Source: CALWZE01 sp036644375
Lineage (GTDB): Bacteria; Bacillota; Clostridia; Oscillospirales; Ruminococcaceae
Length of the DNA stretch: 64,000 nucleotides
Direction of reading: 5' to 3'
Assembly (NCBI GenBank): GCA_036644375.1
Contig: JAVXQD010000007.1
Span: forward strand, 1-64,000
Shown one piece after another: positions 36,000-45,318 of this stretch. Positions within the stretch are counted from its first letter, which is position 1; every line of letters starts with the position of its first letter. The notes below the pieces were generated by a model, which saw only the letters and a list, made by a program, of their open reading frames with translations, did no database searches and had not been told where the DNA came from. The position numbers and the translations under genes are program-made.

Positions 36000-36569
36000 A
36001 TGCACAATGACGTACTGAAAGTGCTGCTTTCCGAAGAGGAAATTGCGGAAAAAGTAAAAGAACTCGGAGCTGAAATTACAGAGGACTATAAGGGGAAAAC
36101 GCCAATTGTTGTCAGTGTGCTTAAAGGGTCAGTTGTCTTTGTGGCAGACCTTATTCGCGCAATGGATGTCGATCTTCAAATTGATTTCATGGTTGTCTCA
36201 AGCTTCGCGGGGGGTGTTGTCAGCTCAGGCGCAGTTAAAATCATGAAGGATATTGATAATACTATTGAAGGGCGCGACGTTTTAATTGTTGAGGATATAC
36301 TTGACAGTGGTGTTACTCTTGAATATATAACAAACATTTTTAAAGGCAGAAATGCAAACAGCATAAAAATAGCGACGCTGCTTGACAAGCCTGCGCGGAG
36401 AAAATCCAATATCATTCCGGATTATGTCGGCTTTGTTGTGCCGGATGAGTTCGTCGTCGGATATGGCCTCGATTATGCGGAAAAGTATAGAAATTTGCCG
36501 TATATCGGAGTCTTGAAGCCGTGCGTATATTCAAAAGAAGACGCTGAAGCGTTGGCAAATCAGGAGTAA
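36000..36569 (+). CDS. hpt: Hypoxanthine phosphoribosyltransferase
   Basis: Purine salvage: hypoxanthine or guanine plus PRPP gives IMP or GMP. The 189 residues contain VVSVLKGSVVFVADLIRAM, the PRPP-binding LIVEDILDSGVTLEYI, and VPDEFVVGYGLDYAEKYRNL with the base-binding and metal loop. Length is standard. It sits in the conserved tilS-hpt-ftsH cluster; a 17-base gap separates it from tilS, with AGGGGG as the ribosome site. Confidence 0.96.
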   Translation: MHNDVLKVLLSEEEIAEKVKELGAEITEDYKGKTPIVVSVLKGSVVFVADLIRAMDVDLQIDFMVVSSFAGGVVSSGAVKIMKDIDNTIEGRDVLIVEDILDSGVTLEYITNIFKGRNANSIKIATLLDKPARRKSNIIPDYVGFVVPDEFVVGYGLDYAEKYRNLPYIGVLKPCVYSKEDAEALANQE

Positions 36570-36615
36570 TAAGAATACCAAAACCGCTGTTGAGCGTAGA
36601 AACGGAAAAAAGTTT

Positions 36616-38586
36616 ATGCAAAATAAAGGTGGTAAGGGCAGAGGAGTGTCATTGATCTTCGTTGCGGCAATGCTCGTAATGATGATGCTTATGTTTCGAA
36701 TGTCTGAAACAGATACTGTAAAATATTCGAAAATCGTTGACGAATTCAATAATAACAACGTTACGGAATTTGAATTGAATACCGGAAACGGCAAGCTGAC
36801 CTATAGGCTTAAAACAGATAAAAAAGAAACCCCCGTTCACAGCTATTCGGTTCCGAATGTGGATATTTTTCTTGCTGATGTGCGTCCCGGAGTTATTGAG
36901 TATAACGAAACGCACCCGAATGAAAAAATCGAATACAACTATATTGCCGCCTCAAACTGGGGTGCGATTATAATTAATTTCCTTCCGATTGTCTTGATTA
37001 TCGGAATGCTTGTCTCGTTCTATTTTATGATGGGCAAGCAGGGCGGAGGAAACATCGGAAAAGCAAAAACCAGAACCCCCGAGGCTGATGACAGGAAGGC
37101 TACTTTTGCCGATGTTGCGGGTGCCGATGAGGAAAAGGAAGAGCTGTCGGAAATTGTAGAGTATCTCAAAAATCCTTCGCGTTTCAAAGCGCTGGGAGCA
37201 AATATACCTAAGGGCGTGCTGCTTGTAGGACCTCCGGGAACAGGTAAAACTTTGCTTGCGCGCGCTGTTGCGGGTGAGGCGGGGGTTCCCTTCTACTCAA
37301 TTTCAGGCTCTAACTTTGTTGAGCTTTATGTAGGTGTCGGCGCATCAAGAGTCAGAGATCTCTTTGAAAAAGCAAAGAAAACACGTCCCAGCATCATATT
37401 CATCGATGAAATTGATGCGGTCGGACGTAAGCGCGGAGCAGGTCTCGGCGGCGGAAACGATGAGCGCGAGCAGACATTGAATCAGCTGCTTGTTGAGATG
37501 GACGGATTTTCGGGCAATGAGGGCGTTATCGTAATTGCCGCTACAAACCGCTCCGATGTTCTCGACCAGGCGCTGCTGCGTCCGGGCAGATTTGACCGCA
37601 CCATATACGTCGGATATCCCGATGTTAAGGGCAGAGAAGAGATTCTCAAGGTCCATGCTCGTGGAAAGCCAATGGGACCGGATGTTGATTTCGTAACTAT
37701 TGCAAAGAGCACACCGGGCTTTACCGGTGCTGATCTTGAAAATCTCCTGAACGAGGCGGCTTTGCTTGCGGCGCGCAAAAATCGAAAGGCCATCGTCGAA
37801 GAGGATATTGAGGAAGCAAGCATAAAAGTGTTTGCCGGTCCGGAAAAGAAATCCAGAATTGTTTCCGAGAAAAAGAAAAAGCTTGTTGCATATCACGAGG
37901 CGGGTCATGCCATTGCCACATTTTACGCAACACCGGAGAAGCCTGTTCACCAGATATCCATCGTTCCGCGCGGTGAGATTGGCGGATTTACAATGTCTTT
38001 GCCCGACGATGAAACGGGACTTGTCAATCGCAGCGATCTTATGAATGAAATCGTCACATTGCTTGGGGGACGTGTTGCGGAAAAAATTGTCTTTGACGAC
38101 ATATCCACAGGTGCGTCAAACGACCTTGAGAGAGCGACAACGATAGCGCACGACATGGTTACGAGATACGGCTTTTCGGATAAGCTGGGTCCTATTGTCT
38201 ATGACTCGCACGATGAGGTTTTCCTCGGACGCGATTTTACACAGTCGAGAAATTACTCAGAGCAAGTTGCAAGCTCAATAGACACAGAGCTTCGCGGTAT
38301 TATAGATAAAAGCTACAATGACTGCTATAAGCTTATAAGCAATCACATTGACCAACTGAAGCTGATTGCCGACAGGCTCGTGGAAGCGGAAAAAATCGAC
38401 AGTGACGAGTTTAAAAAGCTTATGAACGGCGAAATTGTCCCGCTTAAAGATGAGGTTAAAACCGTGATTCCGGCGGCTGATTTAAAAATACCGAATCAGG
38501 TTAATCCGAGCGTTGAAGAGAATAGGGATGCTGTTATCAAGGACGATGCGACGGCGGCAGACTTGGATAAAAACAAAAAAGAATAA
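36616..38586 (+). CDS. ftsH: ATP-dependent zinc metalloprotease FtsH
   Basis: Membrane-anchored AAA+ protease that degrades unfolded or short-lived proteins and controls quality at the membrane. The 656 residues have two membrane helices (about 11-28 and 116-138), Walker A GPPGTGKT (205-212), Walker B IIFIDEIDAVG, the second region of homology NRSDVLDQALLRPGRFDR, and the zinc motif HEAGH (427-431). The acidic tail ends DLDKNKKE. It is the last gene of the RNase J-ftsH run; a terminator follows. Confidence 0.97.
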   Translation: MQNKGGKGRGVSLIFVAAMLVMMMLMFRMSETDTVKYSKIVDEFNNNNVTEFELNTGNGKLTYRLKTDKKETPVHSYSVPNVDIFLADVRPGVIEYNETHPNEKIEYNYIAASNWGAIIINFLPIVLIIGMLVSFYFMMGKQGGGNIGKAKTRTPEADDRKATFADVAGADEEKEELSEIVEYLKNPSRFKALGANIPKGVLLVGPPGTGKTLLARAVAGEAGVPFYSISGSNFVELYVGVGASRVRDLFEKAKKTRPSIIFIDEIDAVGRKRGAGLGGGNDEREQTLNQLLVEMDGFSGNEGVIVIAATNRSDVLDQALLRPGRFDRTIYVGYPDVKGREEILKVHARGKPMGPDVDFVTIAKSTPGFTGADLENLLNEAALLAARKNRKAIVEEDIEEASIKVFAGPEKKSRIVSEKKKKLVAYHEAGHAIATFYATPEKPVHQISIVPRGEIGGFTMSLPDDETGLVNRSDLMNEIVTLLGGRVAEKIVFDDISTGASNDLERATTIAHDMVTRYGFSDKLGPIVYDSHDEVFLGRDFTQSRNYSEQVASSIDTELRGIIDKSYNDCYKLISNHIDQLKLIADRLVEAEKIDSDEFKKLMNGEIVPLKDEVKTVIPAADLKIPNQVNPSVEENRDAVIKDDATAADLDKNKKE

Positions 38587-38597
38587 TACTCAAATAC

Positions 38598-38638
38598 AGT
38601 GTTCTCACGCTGATAATATTGCGTGAGAACACTTTTAT
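38598..38638 (+). terminator. Rho-independent terminator after ftsH
   Basis: AGTGTTCTCACGC and GCGTGAGAACACT form a perfect 13-bp stem with a 10-base loop, followed by TTTATTT. Confidence 0.85.
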
Positions 38639-38652
38639 TTACAGCATACTTG

Positions 38653-38661
38653 TGATATAAT
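38653..38661 (+). promoter_or_regulatory. Extended -10 promoter for the topoisomerase pair
   Basis: TGATATAAT at 38653-38661 is an extended -10 (TG-n-TATAAT) box. No clear -35 element is present at the usual spacing, which extended -10 promoters can do without. Confidence 0.5.
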
Positions 38662-38778
38662 AGCCGCGAATCTGTCGCGAAAACAGCTGCACCAAAATGG
38701 GACATAGGTGACATCAGGTTAATAATCCAATGTTTCATTTGATTTGAATACTTATAATTCCGATAAGGAGTGAAGGCT

Positions 38779-40764
38779 TTGGCAAATAAAAAACAGCAAT
38801 ACAACAACGAGAGCATCTCCACCTTAAAGGGTGCGGAGCGTGTCAGAAAACGTCCGGGAGTGATATTTGGCTCGGATGGTATTGACGGCTGTCAGCATTC
38901 GGTGTTTGAGATAATTTCCAACTCGCTCGATGAAGCGCGTGAGGGCTACGGCAAAAAAATCATCATTACCAGATACCTTGACCATTCGATAGAGGTTGAG
39001 GATTTCGGCCGCGGGATACCTGTGGATTACAACAACAAGGAACAGGAATACAACTGGCGTCTGCTTTTTTGTGAAATGTATGCAGGTGGAAAATATGACA
39101 ATACCTCCGGCAGCACCTATGAATTCTCACTCGGTCTTAACGGCCTCGGACTTTGCGCCACTCAATATGCATCGGAATATATGGATGTTGAGATTTATCG
39201 TGACGGATTTCGGTTTTTCATTCAATTCAAAGAAGGCAATCCCGTCGGTGATATGTTGAAAGAGCCCACAAACAAAAAGCAGACGGGCAGCCGCATAAGG
39301 TGGAAACCCGATTTGAAGGTTTTTACTGACATAAATATAAGCGATGATTATTTTACGGATATGCTGCGCAGGCAGGCGGTAGTCAACGGCGGAATCGAGT
39401 TTTTGTATAAAAACGAGACTGCACCTAACCTGTTTAAGGATACCGAGTTTCTCTATCGGGACGGGATAGTCGAATATGCCAATGAAATTGTTGGGGAGGA
39501 CGCACTTACCCCGATTCAGTTTATAGAGGGTGAGCGCGTCGGACGTGACCGCGAGGATTTGCCGGATTACAAGGTCAAAATGTCCTTTGCATTCTGCTTT
39601 TCAAATAAGACCCAGATGCTTGAATATTACCACAACAGCAGTTGGCTTGAGCACGGAGGTTCTCCGGACAAGGCGGTTAAATCCGCGTTCAGATACCAAA
39701 TAGACGCACTTATCAAGGAAAGAAAGCTGTACAAAAAAGATGAAAAAGCTATAACCTTTGATGATATTCAAGATTGTCTTGTCATGATTTCATCGTCGTT
39801 CTCAACAGAGACCAGCTATGAGAATCAGACAAAAAAGTCTATCACCAATAAATTTATCGCACAGGCGATGATTGAGTTTTTAAAGCACAATCTTGAAATA
39901 TATTTTATCGAAAATCGAATTGATGCCGACAAAATTGCAAATCAGATACTTATTAATAAGCGAAGCCGAGAAAATGCGGAAAAAACCCGTTTGAATCTCA
40001 AAAAGACACTGCAAAATTCATCGGACTTGACAAACAGAGTGCAGAAATTTGTGGATTGCCGCACAAAAGATCTCGACAAGCGCGAGGTCTATATCGTTGA
40101 GGGCGACTCGGCTCTCGGCGCGTGCAAGCAGGGCAGGGATTCGGATTTTCAGGCGATAATACCGGTTCGCGGCAAGATTTTGAATTGCCTTAAATCCGAA
40201 TACGAGAAAATATTCAAGAGCGACATAATCATCGACCTTCTAAAGGTCTTAGGGTGCGGTGTCGAGGTTAAAACCAAGGCAAACACAGACATATCAAATT
40301 TTGATATAAATAATTTGCGGTGGAATAAGGTCATTATTTGCACGGATGCCGATGTGGACGGATTTCAGATCAGAACACTTATTTTGACAATGCTTTACAG
40401 GCTTACCCCCACCCTCATTGAGAGGGGATATGTGTACATTGCCGAATCACCTCTCTTTGAGATTACCACTAAAAAGAAAGTGTACTTCGCGTATACCGAG
40501 CTTGAAAAAGTCGCTGTTCTGGACAAGCTTAAGGACGAAAAATATACTATTCAGCGCTCGAAGGGACTCGGTGAAAACGAGGCGGATATGATGTGGATGA
40601 CAACCATGAACCCTGCGACGCGAAGGCTTATTAAGGTCACTCCGAATGATGTGGACCAGACAGCCTACATGTTTGAGCTGCTGCTCGGAGATAACCTTGC
40701 AGGGCGCAAGGAATATATTGCGACACATGGCATTGAATATATGGATGACCTTGATATAAGCTGA
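38779..40764 (+). CDS. Divergent type IIA topoisomerase ATPase subunit (GyrB/ParE-like)
   Basis: ATP-dependent DNA strand-passage subunit. About 661 residues: GHKL ATPase domain (VRKRPGVIFGS, FEIISNSLDEAREG, VEDFGRGIPVD, LGLNGLGLCATQYAS), transducer domain, and TOPRIM metal centre (VYIVEGDSALGACKQG, CTDADVDGFQIRTLIL). The metal residues are kept, but motifs differ from housekeeping GyrB/ParE, which read GGLHGVG and DADVDGSHI. This marks a divergent paralog rather than gyrase. The TTG at 38779 has AAGGAG eight bases upstream; a GTG at 38770 overlaps that site. The partner subunit follows 39 bases downstream. Confidence 0.88.
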   Translation: MANKKQQYNNESISTLKGAERVRKRPGVIFGSDGIDGCQHSVFEIISNSLDEAREGYGKKIIITRYLDHSIEVEDFGRGIPVDYNNKEQEYNWRLLFCEMYAGGKYDNTSGSTYEFSLGLNGLGLCATQYASEYMDVEIYRDGFRFFIQFKEGNPVGDMLKEPTNKKQTGSRIRWKPDLKVFTDINISDDYFTDMLRRQAVVNGGIEFLYKNETAPNLFKDTEFLYRDGIVEYANEIVGEDALTPIQFIEGERVGRDREDLPDYKVKMSFAFCFSNKTQMLEYYHNSSWLEHGGSPDKAVKSAFRYQIDALIKERKLYKKDEKAITFDDIQDCLVMISSSFSTETSYENQTKKSITNKFIAQAMIEFLKHNLEIYFIENRIDADKIANQILINKRSRENAEKTRLNLKKTLQNSSDLTNRVQKFVDCRTKDLDKREVYIVEGDSALGACKQGRDSDFQAIIPVRGKILNCLKSEYEKIFKSDIIIDLLKVLGCGVEVKTKANTDISNFDINNLRWNKVIICTDADVDGFQIRTLILTMLYRLTPTLIERGYVYIAESPLFEITTKKKVYFAYTELEKVAVLDKLKDEKYTIQRSKGLGENEADMMWMTTMNPATRRLIKVTPNDVDQTAYMFELLLGDNLAGRKEYIATHGIEYMDDLDIS

Positions 40765-40803
40765 TTTCAGCGCTTATACCATTAATAAGGAGGCCGATGA
40801 GAT

Positions 40804-43041
40804 TTGGCAAAGAAAAAGGAAACTGCAAAAAAAATTGCCGCTGTAAATGATAATGTCGAAATTGAGGGTGCGGGAATAACACTTGAAACCTCAATTGTTG
40901 ACACTCTGAAACAGAACTATATGCCATATGCAATGAGCGTAATTGTTTCGCGGGCGCTGCCTGAAATAGACGGTTTTAAGCCGTCGCACCGAAAGCTTCT
41001 TTACACGATGTATCTTATGGGTCTGCTGACCGGAACCCGCACAAAGTCAACTAATGTAGTCGGGCAGACAATGAAGCTCAATCCGCACGGCGATCAGGCG
41101 ATTTACGAGACGCTTGTGCGTCTGTCAAGGGGCAATGAAACTCTTTTGCACCCCTATATAGACTCAAAGGGAAACTTCGGAAAGAGCTACAGCCGCGACA
41201 TGGCATATGCCGCATCGCGCTATACCGAGGTGAAGCTTGCCGAAATCAGCTCACAGCTCTTTTCCGATATTTCGAAAAACGCGATAGATTTTATCGACAA
41301 CTATGATAACACGATGAAAGAGCCGTCGCTGCTTCCCACCACATTTCCGGCTATTCTCGTGAACTCGAATATAGGCATAGCGGTCGGAATGGCAAGCTCT
41401 ATCTGTCCGTTCAATCTGAGCGAGGTATGCGAAACAGCTGTAGCTCTGATAAAAAATCCAAATCACGATATAACGCTGACGCTTAAGGCACCGGATTTTC
41501 CGGGCGGCGGCGAGCTTTTGTACGATGCTGATATAATGAGGCAGATATATGAAACGGGTCGAGGCTCGGTTCGAATACGCAGCAAATATGTTTACGAAAG
41601 TGTCCGAAACTGCATCGAAATAACCGAGATTCCTCCGTCAACAACAATTGAAGCGATAATGGACAAAATCGCAGAGCATATAAAATTCGGCAAAATAAAA
41701 GAGCTAAGTGATATGCGCGACGAAACAGACCTGCGAGGGCTGCGCCTGACACTTGATTTAAAGCGCGGCACTGACGTCGAAAAGCTCATGCAAAAGCTGT
41801 TTAAGCTGACGCCTATCGAGGACAGCTTTTCCTGCAACTTCACAGTTTTGATAAATGGTATGCCAAAGCTGCTCGGGGTTAGAGAAATCCTGAGAGAATG
41901 GACGGATTTTCGCAGAAACTGCGTGAGGCGGAGAACGGCCTTTGATATGAAGGGAAAAGAGGATCGCCTGCATTTGCTGAACGGGCTTGCGAAGATTCTG
42001 CTGGATATAGATAAGTCGATTAAAATCATCCGTGAAACAAGCGAGGAAAAAGAGGTTGTGCCAAACCTCATGATTGGATTTGCGATTGATGAAATACAGG
42101 CGAATTATATTGCGGAAATTAAGCTTCGCCAGCTCAACCGCGAATATATTCTTAACAGAATCTCCGAGACTGAAAAGCTCAAGGAGGAAATTTCAGCGCT
42201 CAGGGCGATTCTTGAGGACAGCAGACTTGTTGACAGAATAATCATCGAGGAGCAGGCGGCGGTCGCACAGAAGTATATCCAACCGAGAAAGACCAAAATT
42301 ATGTACGAGGCACCGACAGAGTATATTGAGGAAATTGAGGAGATACCCGATTATCCTGTGACAATTTTCTATACCTCAGAGGGCTATTTTAAAAAAATTA
42401 CGCCTCAGTCACTGCGTATGAGCGGAGAGCATAAGCTGAAGGAAAACGACGATATAATTTTCACACGCGAATGTAAAAATGATATCAATTTGTTGTTTTT
42501 CACAAATATGCATCAGGTTTATAAATGTAAGGCAAATGATTTTGATGACTGCAAGACAAGCGTAATCGGAGATTTTGTGGCGGCAAAGCTGGATATGGCA
42601 GAGGGTGAATACCCGATTGCCGTTATTTCAACCGAGGAGTTTAAGGGCAGCATATTGTTTTTTTACGACAGCGGAAAGGTTGCAAAGGTTCCGATGTCGT
42701 CTTTCGAAACCAAATTGAACCGCAAAAAGCTTACAAATGCTTTTTGTGCCAAGGCTGAGCTTGTTCGTGCGGTTGAATGCGTTGACGAGCAGGAGTTTGC
42801 AATATTTTCAAGCGCAGGGCGCATGCTCTTGGTAAACAGTGCCCTTGTTCCGCTAAAACAGGCAAAGGACACACTCGGAGTCGCCGTTATGACTCTCAAA
42901 AAGGGTGTAACGGTAAAGAGGGTTGTTGAGGCGTCAACTCTGGAGCTTGTTGATCCGCACAGATATCGCACGAGAAACCTTCCTGCTGCCGGCGCGATAA
43001 TCCGTGAGGACGACATTGCCGAGCAGTATACACTTTTGTAA
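40804..43041 (+). CDS. Divergent type IIA topoisomerase breakage subunit (ParC/GyrA-like)
   Basis: DNA cleavage and rejoining subunit of 745 residues. Landmarks are PYAMSVIVSRALPEIDGFKP, MKLNPHGDQAIYE, KGNFGKSYSRD and the catalytic tyrosine in AASRYTEVKL (Tyr140). A coiled-coil arm (residues about 400-470) and a short C-terminal part with a few beta-propeller-like repeats follow; no GyrA-box is seen, so decatenation (topoisomerase IV-like) fits better than supercoiling. At the positions of E. coli GyrA Ser83 and Asp87 it has Gln98 and Glu102. The start is TTG at 40804, with AAGGAGG ending ten bases before it. Confidence 0.88.
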   Translation: MAKKKETAKKIAAVNDNVEIEGAGITLETSIVDTLKQNYMPYAMSVIVSRALPEIDGFKPSHRKLLYTMYLMGLLTGTRTKSTNVVGQTMKLNPHGDQAIYETLVRLSRGNETLLHPYIDSKGNFGKSYSRDMAYAASRYTEVKLAEISSQLFSDISKNAIDFIDNYDNTMKEPSLLPTTFPAILVNSNIGIAVGMASSICPFNLSEVCETAVALIKNPNHDITLTLKAPDFPGGGELLYDADIMRQIYETGRGSVRIRSKYVYESVRNCIEITEIPPSTTIEAIMDKIAEHIKFGKIKELSDMRDETDLRGLRLTLDLKRGTDVEKLMQKLFKLTPIEDSFSCNFTVLINGMPKLLGVREILREWTDFRRNCVRRRTAFDMKGKEDRLHLLNGLAKILLDIDKSIKIIRETSEEKEVVPNLMIGFAIDEIQANYIAEIKLRQLNREYILNRISETEKLKEEISALRAILEDSRLVDRIIIEEQAAVAQKYIQPRKTKIMYEAPTEYIEEIEEIPDYPVTIFYTSEGYFKKITPQSLRMSGEHKLKENDDIIFTRECKNDINLLFFTNMHQVYKCKANDFDDCKTSVIGDFVAAKLDMAEGEYPIAVISTEEFKGSILFFYDSGKVAKVPMSSFETKLNRKKLTNAFCAKAELVRAVECVDEQEFAIFSSAGRMLLVNSALVPLKQAKDTLGVAVMTLKKGVTVKRVVEASTLELVDPHRYRTRNLPAAGAIIREDDIAEQYTLL

Positions 43042-43109
43042 ATCGCTGTTGATTTTTTATGAAGTTTATGTTATCATTCTAATGTTGTAACTCTTTTGGA
43101 GGTAGGATA

Positions 43110-43358
43110 ATGAGCACAATTGAAATTGTAGCTGGAAGTTTGCTTCTTTTGACTTGTCTTTTGATAATTGTTGTTATTTCGCTTCAGGGCGGAAAAACCG
43201 GCGGTATGTCAGGTGTTATTATGGGCGGTGAAGGTACTTCGGTGCGCGGCAAGACAAAGGATACCGATGCTAAGCTTGCAAACATCACAAAAGTACTTGC
43301 TGTGATATTTTTTGTCGCCACATTTGTGGTCAGCTTTATTGCTATGGCGAAAAAATAA
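43110..43358 (+). CDS. secG: Preprotein translocase subunit SecG
   Basis: Small membrane subunit of SecYEG. The 82 residues have two helices (IVAGSLLLLTCLLIIVVISL and NITKVLAVIFFVATFVVSFI) joined by a glycine-rich loop containing the family motif QGGKTGGMSGVIMGG. A TGGAGGTAG ribosome site is six bases from the ATG. A terminator follows, so the gene is probably a single unit or the end of the topoisomerase operon. Confidence 0.93.
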   Translation: MSTIEIVAGSLLLLTCLLIIVVISLQGGKTGGMSGVIMGGEGTSVRGKTKDTDAKLANITKVLAVIFFVATFVVSFIAMAKK

Positions 43359-43386
43359 CTGCATTATAATTCAATCAGCAACAAAG

Positions 43387-43410
43387 GACGGATTATATCC
43401 GTCTTTTTTT
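43387..43410 (+). terminator. Rho-independent terminator after secG
   Basis: GACGGAT and ATCCGTC form a 7-bp stem with a TAT loop, followed by TTTTTTT. Confidence 0.8.
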
Positions 43411-43475
43411 GTTGTCGCGGGAATATAAATTAATGCTTAGCTGACATTATTATAAAAAAGCAGGGAAGTCATGAG

Positions 43476-43724
43476 ATGAATATAACCTTTTACTTTTTTT
43501 TGATAACTGTGGCAGCGGTCAATATTTTCTTTATCGCAAGGTGCAGACACCCGTTTAAAGCTGCGATAAAATCAGCGCTGTCAGGTATAGCATCACTTAT
43601 GGTCATAAATCTGCTTAGCGGCATGACAACGGTCGGAATCGGTATAAACGTTCTGACCGTTGCGTGCTCCGCCGTGCTTGGAATCAGCGGAACGATTTTG
43701 ATGCTTATCGTCAATCTGATTTAA
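43476..43724 (+). CDS. BofA-like (pro-sigma-K processing inhibitor family) membrane protein
   Basis: An 82-residue protein with two to three hydrophobic segments, NITFYFFLITVAAVNIFFIA at the start and two later ones around 37-52 and 58-82. The tail reads VGIGINVLTVACSAVLGISG, which fits the conserved end of BofA proteins (INxxTxxxxGxxGxPG). In Bacillus, BofA holds the SpoIVFB protease inactive until the engulfed forespore signals. Here the family is clear only by its ending and length, so the sporulation role is inferred. The gene is flanked by terminators. Confidence 0.65.
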   Translation: MNITFYFFLITVAAVNIFFIARCRHPFKAAIKSALSGIASLMVINLLSGMTTVGIGINVLTVACSAVLGISGTILMLIVNLI

Positions 43725-43733
43725 AGCGCATAT

Positions 43734-43764
43734 AAAAAAGGAACGGGGTTACCGTTCCTTTTTT
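43734..43764. terminator. Bidirectional terminator between bofA-like gene and RNase P RNA
   Basis: AAAAAAGGAACGG and CCGTTCCTTTTTT pair perfectly around a 5-base loop. The symmetry serves the plus-strand bofA-like gene and the minus-strand RNase P RNA. Confidence 0.85.
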
Positions 43765-43770
43765 ATATGT

Positions 43771-44099
43771 GCGACCGGACCTGTAAGCCGAGTTCTGTGT
43801 TGAATGACAATCTATCTGGGCCGTAAGTCACCATACGGCTCAAGCCACGCTCTTGGACGCGCCGGGCCGGCTTAATGTCCAAATATCGGTGTTGCTCCGA
43901 ATAGGGTTTACATGGCCGCACAGTCGCCTGTGCGCCGGTGAGCTCTTACCTCACCTTTCCACCCTTACCCGCGAACGGGCGGTATATCTCTGTTGCACTG
44001 TCCCTAAGGTCGCCCTCGGCTGCCGTTAACAGCTATTCTGCCCTGTGGAGCTCGGACTTTCCTCACATCAAATGATGCGCTGCCATCTGGTCTGCTCGC
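43771..44099 (-). ncRNA. rnpB: RNase P RNA (M1-like)
   Basis: The catalytic RNA that trims tRNA 5' leaders. The minus strand carries the invariant GAGGAAAGTCCGAGCTCC near its 5' end, CACAGGGCAGAATAGCTG after it, and near the 3' end ACAGAACTCGGCTTACAGG. The ends GCGAGCAGACC and GGTCCGGTCGC pair as helix P1, which sets the limits at about 44099 and 43771. The elements look like the ancestral type A fold, not the Bacillus type B. It has its own promoter and shares the terminator at 43734-43764. Confidence 0.93.
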
Positions 44100-44106
44100 G
44101 AGCGCT

Positions 44107-44135
44107 ATTATATCACATAGAAAAATAAAAGTAAA
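44107..44135 (-). promoter_or_regulatory. Predicted rnpB promoter
   Basis: On the minus strand TTTACT (44130-44135) and TATAAT (44107-44112) are separated by 17 bases, eight bases from the inferred RNA 5' end. Confidence 0.75.
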
Positions 44136-44217
44136 ATCCCGCGTGTTTATGATGTGCCATTGCGAATAATAATAAAGTATTGATAATGATATTTAGAGCA
44201 GATTGTGGAGCGGATTT

Positions 44218-45318
44218 ATGAAAAGCAGCAAAAACAGAACTTTGTTATTATTAATAGCCGCGTTTATGTTGCTTACTTTGTCGTTGAATATCGGCAAGGC
44301 TTTATACGTTGCCGAAAAAATAATTTCAATTACTAAACCTCTGGCATACGGTATACTGATTGCGCTTGCTCTCGACAGTGCAGTAGATTTTTTTCAAAAA
44401 ATGATTTTCAGGCGCGCAAATTTTAACAGTTCAAAGGCACGGACAATTTCAGTTATGATTACATTGATTTTAGTAGTCGTGATTATTGCAGGTTCCTGCT
44501 ATATAATTGTTCCCAACATTTCAAAAAGCCTGAATACAGTTGCACAGCGCGCACCATATTACGCAGTGAAAATAAATGAAAAGCTGAGTGAGCTGACAAC
44601 TCGGCTTGGATTGACGCTTACCGAGAATGAGACGCTGCTCGGAAATACCAAGCAGCTTTTGTTTAGAGTTCAGACATATGCCTCGGCAGTAGCCGTCACT
44701 GTAATGGACCTCGCAAGAAGCATTTTTAATTTTTTGCTCGCCTTTGTTTTTTCTGTTTATCTGCTGATTCGCAAGGAAAATATTGTGGAACTGCTGAATA
44801 GAATCAATAATGCGTTTACTTCTAATCGATTTTACGATAGAATATATCAGTATTCTTTGGATTTTGCACGGACATTTAAGCGCTTCGTCAGCGGACAGAT
44901 TGCAGAGGGCGCAATTCTCGGAATTCTTTGCTTTATCGGTATGCTGATTATTCGTCTGCCTTATGCGGGGCTTATAAGTGTGCTGATTGCATTGACCAGT
45001 CTGATACCGATATTCGGCGCGTACATCGGCGCGTTGCCCGCGCTGCTTTTACTGCTGCTTGAAAATCCGGTTCAGGCGTTGATATTTATTATTTTCATTG
45101 TGGCGCTGCAGCAATTTGAGGGCTCAGTAATATATCCGAAGGTTGTCGGAGAGGCAATTGGGCTTGACGGCCTGCTCGTCTTTGCGGGAGTTACGCTCGG
45201 CGCCGGATTCGGAGGGCTGATAGGTGTTATTATCGGGGTTCCGCTTACGGCGGTTATCACTAAAGCTTTGAATGGCGCATTGAAACAAAAAGAAACCGAA
45301 AGAGGTAAACAGAGATGA
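44218..45318 (+). CDS. AI-2E family (PerM-like) permease
   Basis: A 366-residue integral membrane protein of the AI-2E transporter family, with members acting in autoinducer-2 export, sodium/proton exchange or unknown transport. It has hydrophobic segments near the N-terminus, around 65-85, 160-180, and a dense cluster in the last 150 residues (ILGILCFIGMLIIRLPYAGL, ISVLIALTSLIPIFGAYIGA, GLIGVIIGVPLTAVI). The P-F-G-AYIGA motif is family-typical. ATG 44218 has GGAG seven bases upstream; the upstream TTG does not. It ends in a 4-base overlap with malQ. Confidence 0.85.
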   Translation: MKSSKNRTLLLLIAAFMLLTLSLNIGKALYVAEKIISITKPLAYGILIALALDSAVDFFQKMIFRRANFNSSKARTISVMITLILVVVIIAGSCYIIVPNISKSLNTVAQRAPYYAVKINEKLSELTTRLGLTLTENETLLGNTKQLLFRVQTYASAVAVTVMDLARSIFNFLLAFVFSVYLLIRKENIVELLNRINNAFTSNRFYDRIYQYSLDFARTFKRFVSGQIAEGAILGILCFIGMLIIRLPYAGLISVLIALTSLIPIFGAYIGALPALLLLLLENPVQALIFIIFIVALQQFEGSVIYPKVVGEAIGLDGLLVFAGVTLGAGFGGLIGVIIGVPLTAVITKALNGALKQKETERGKQR

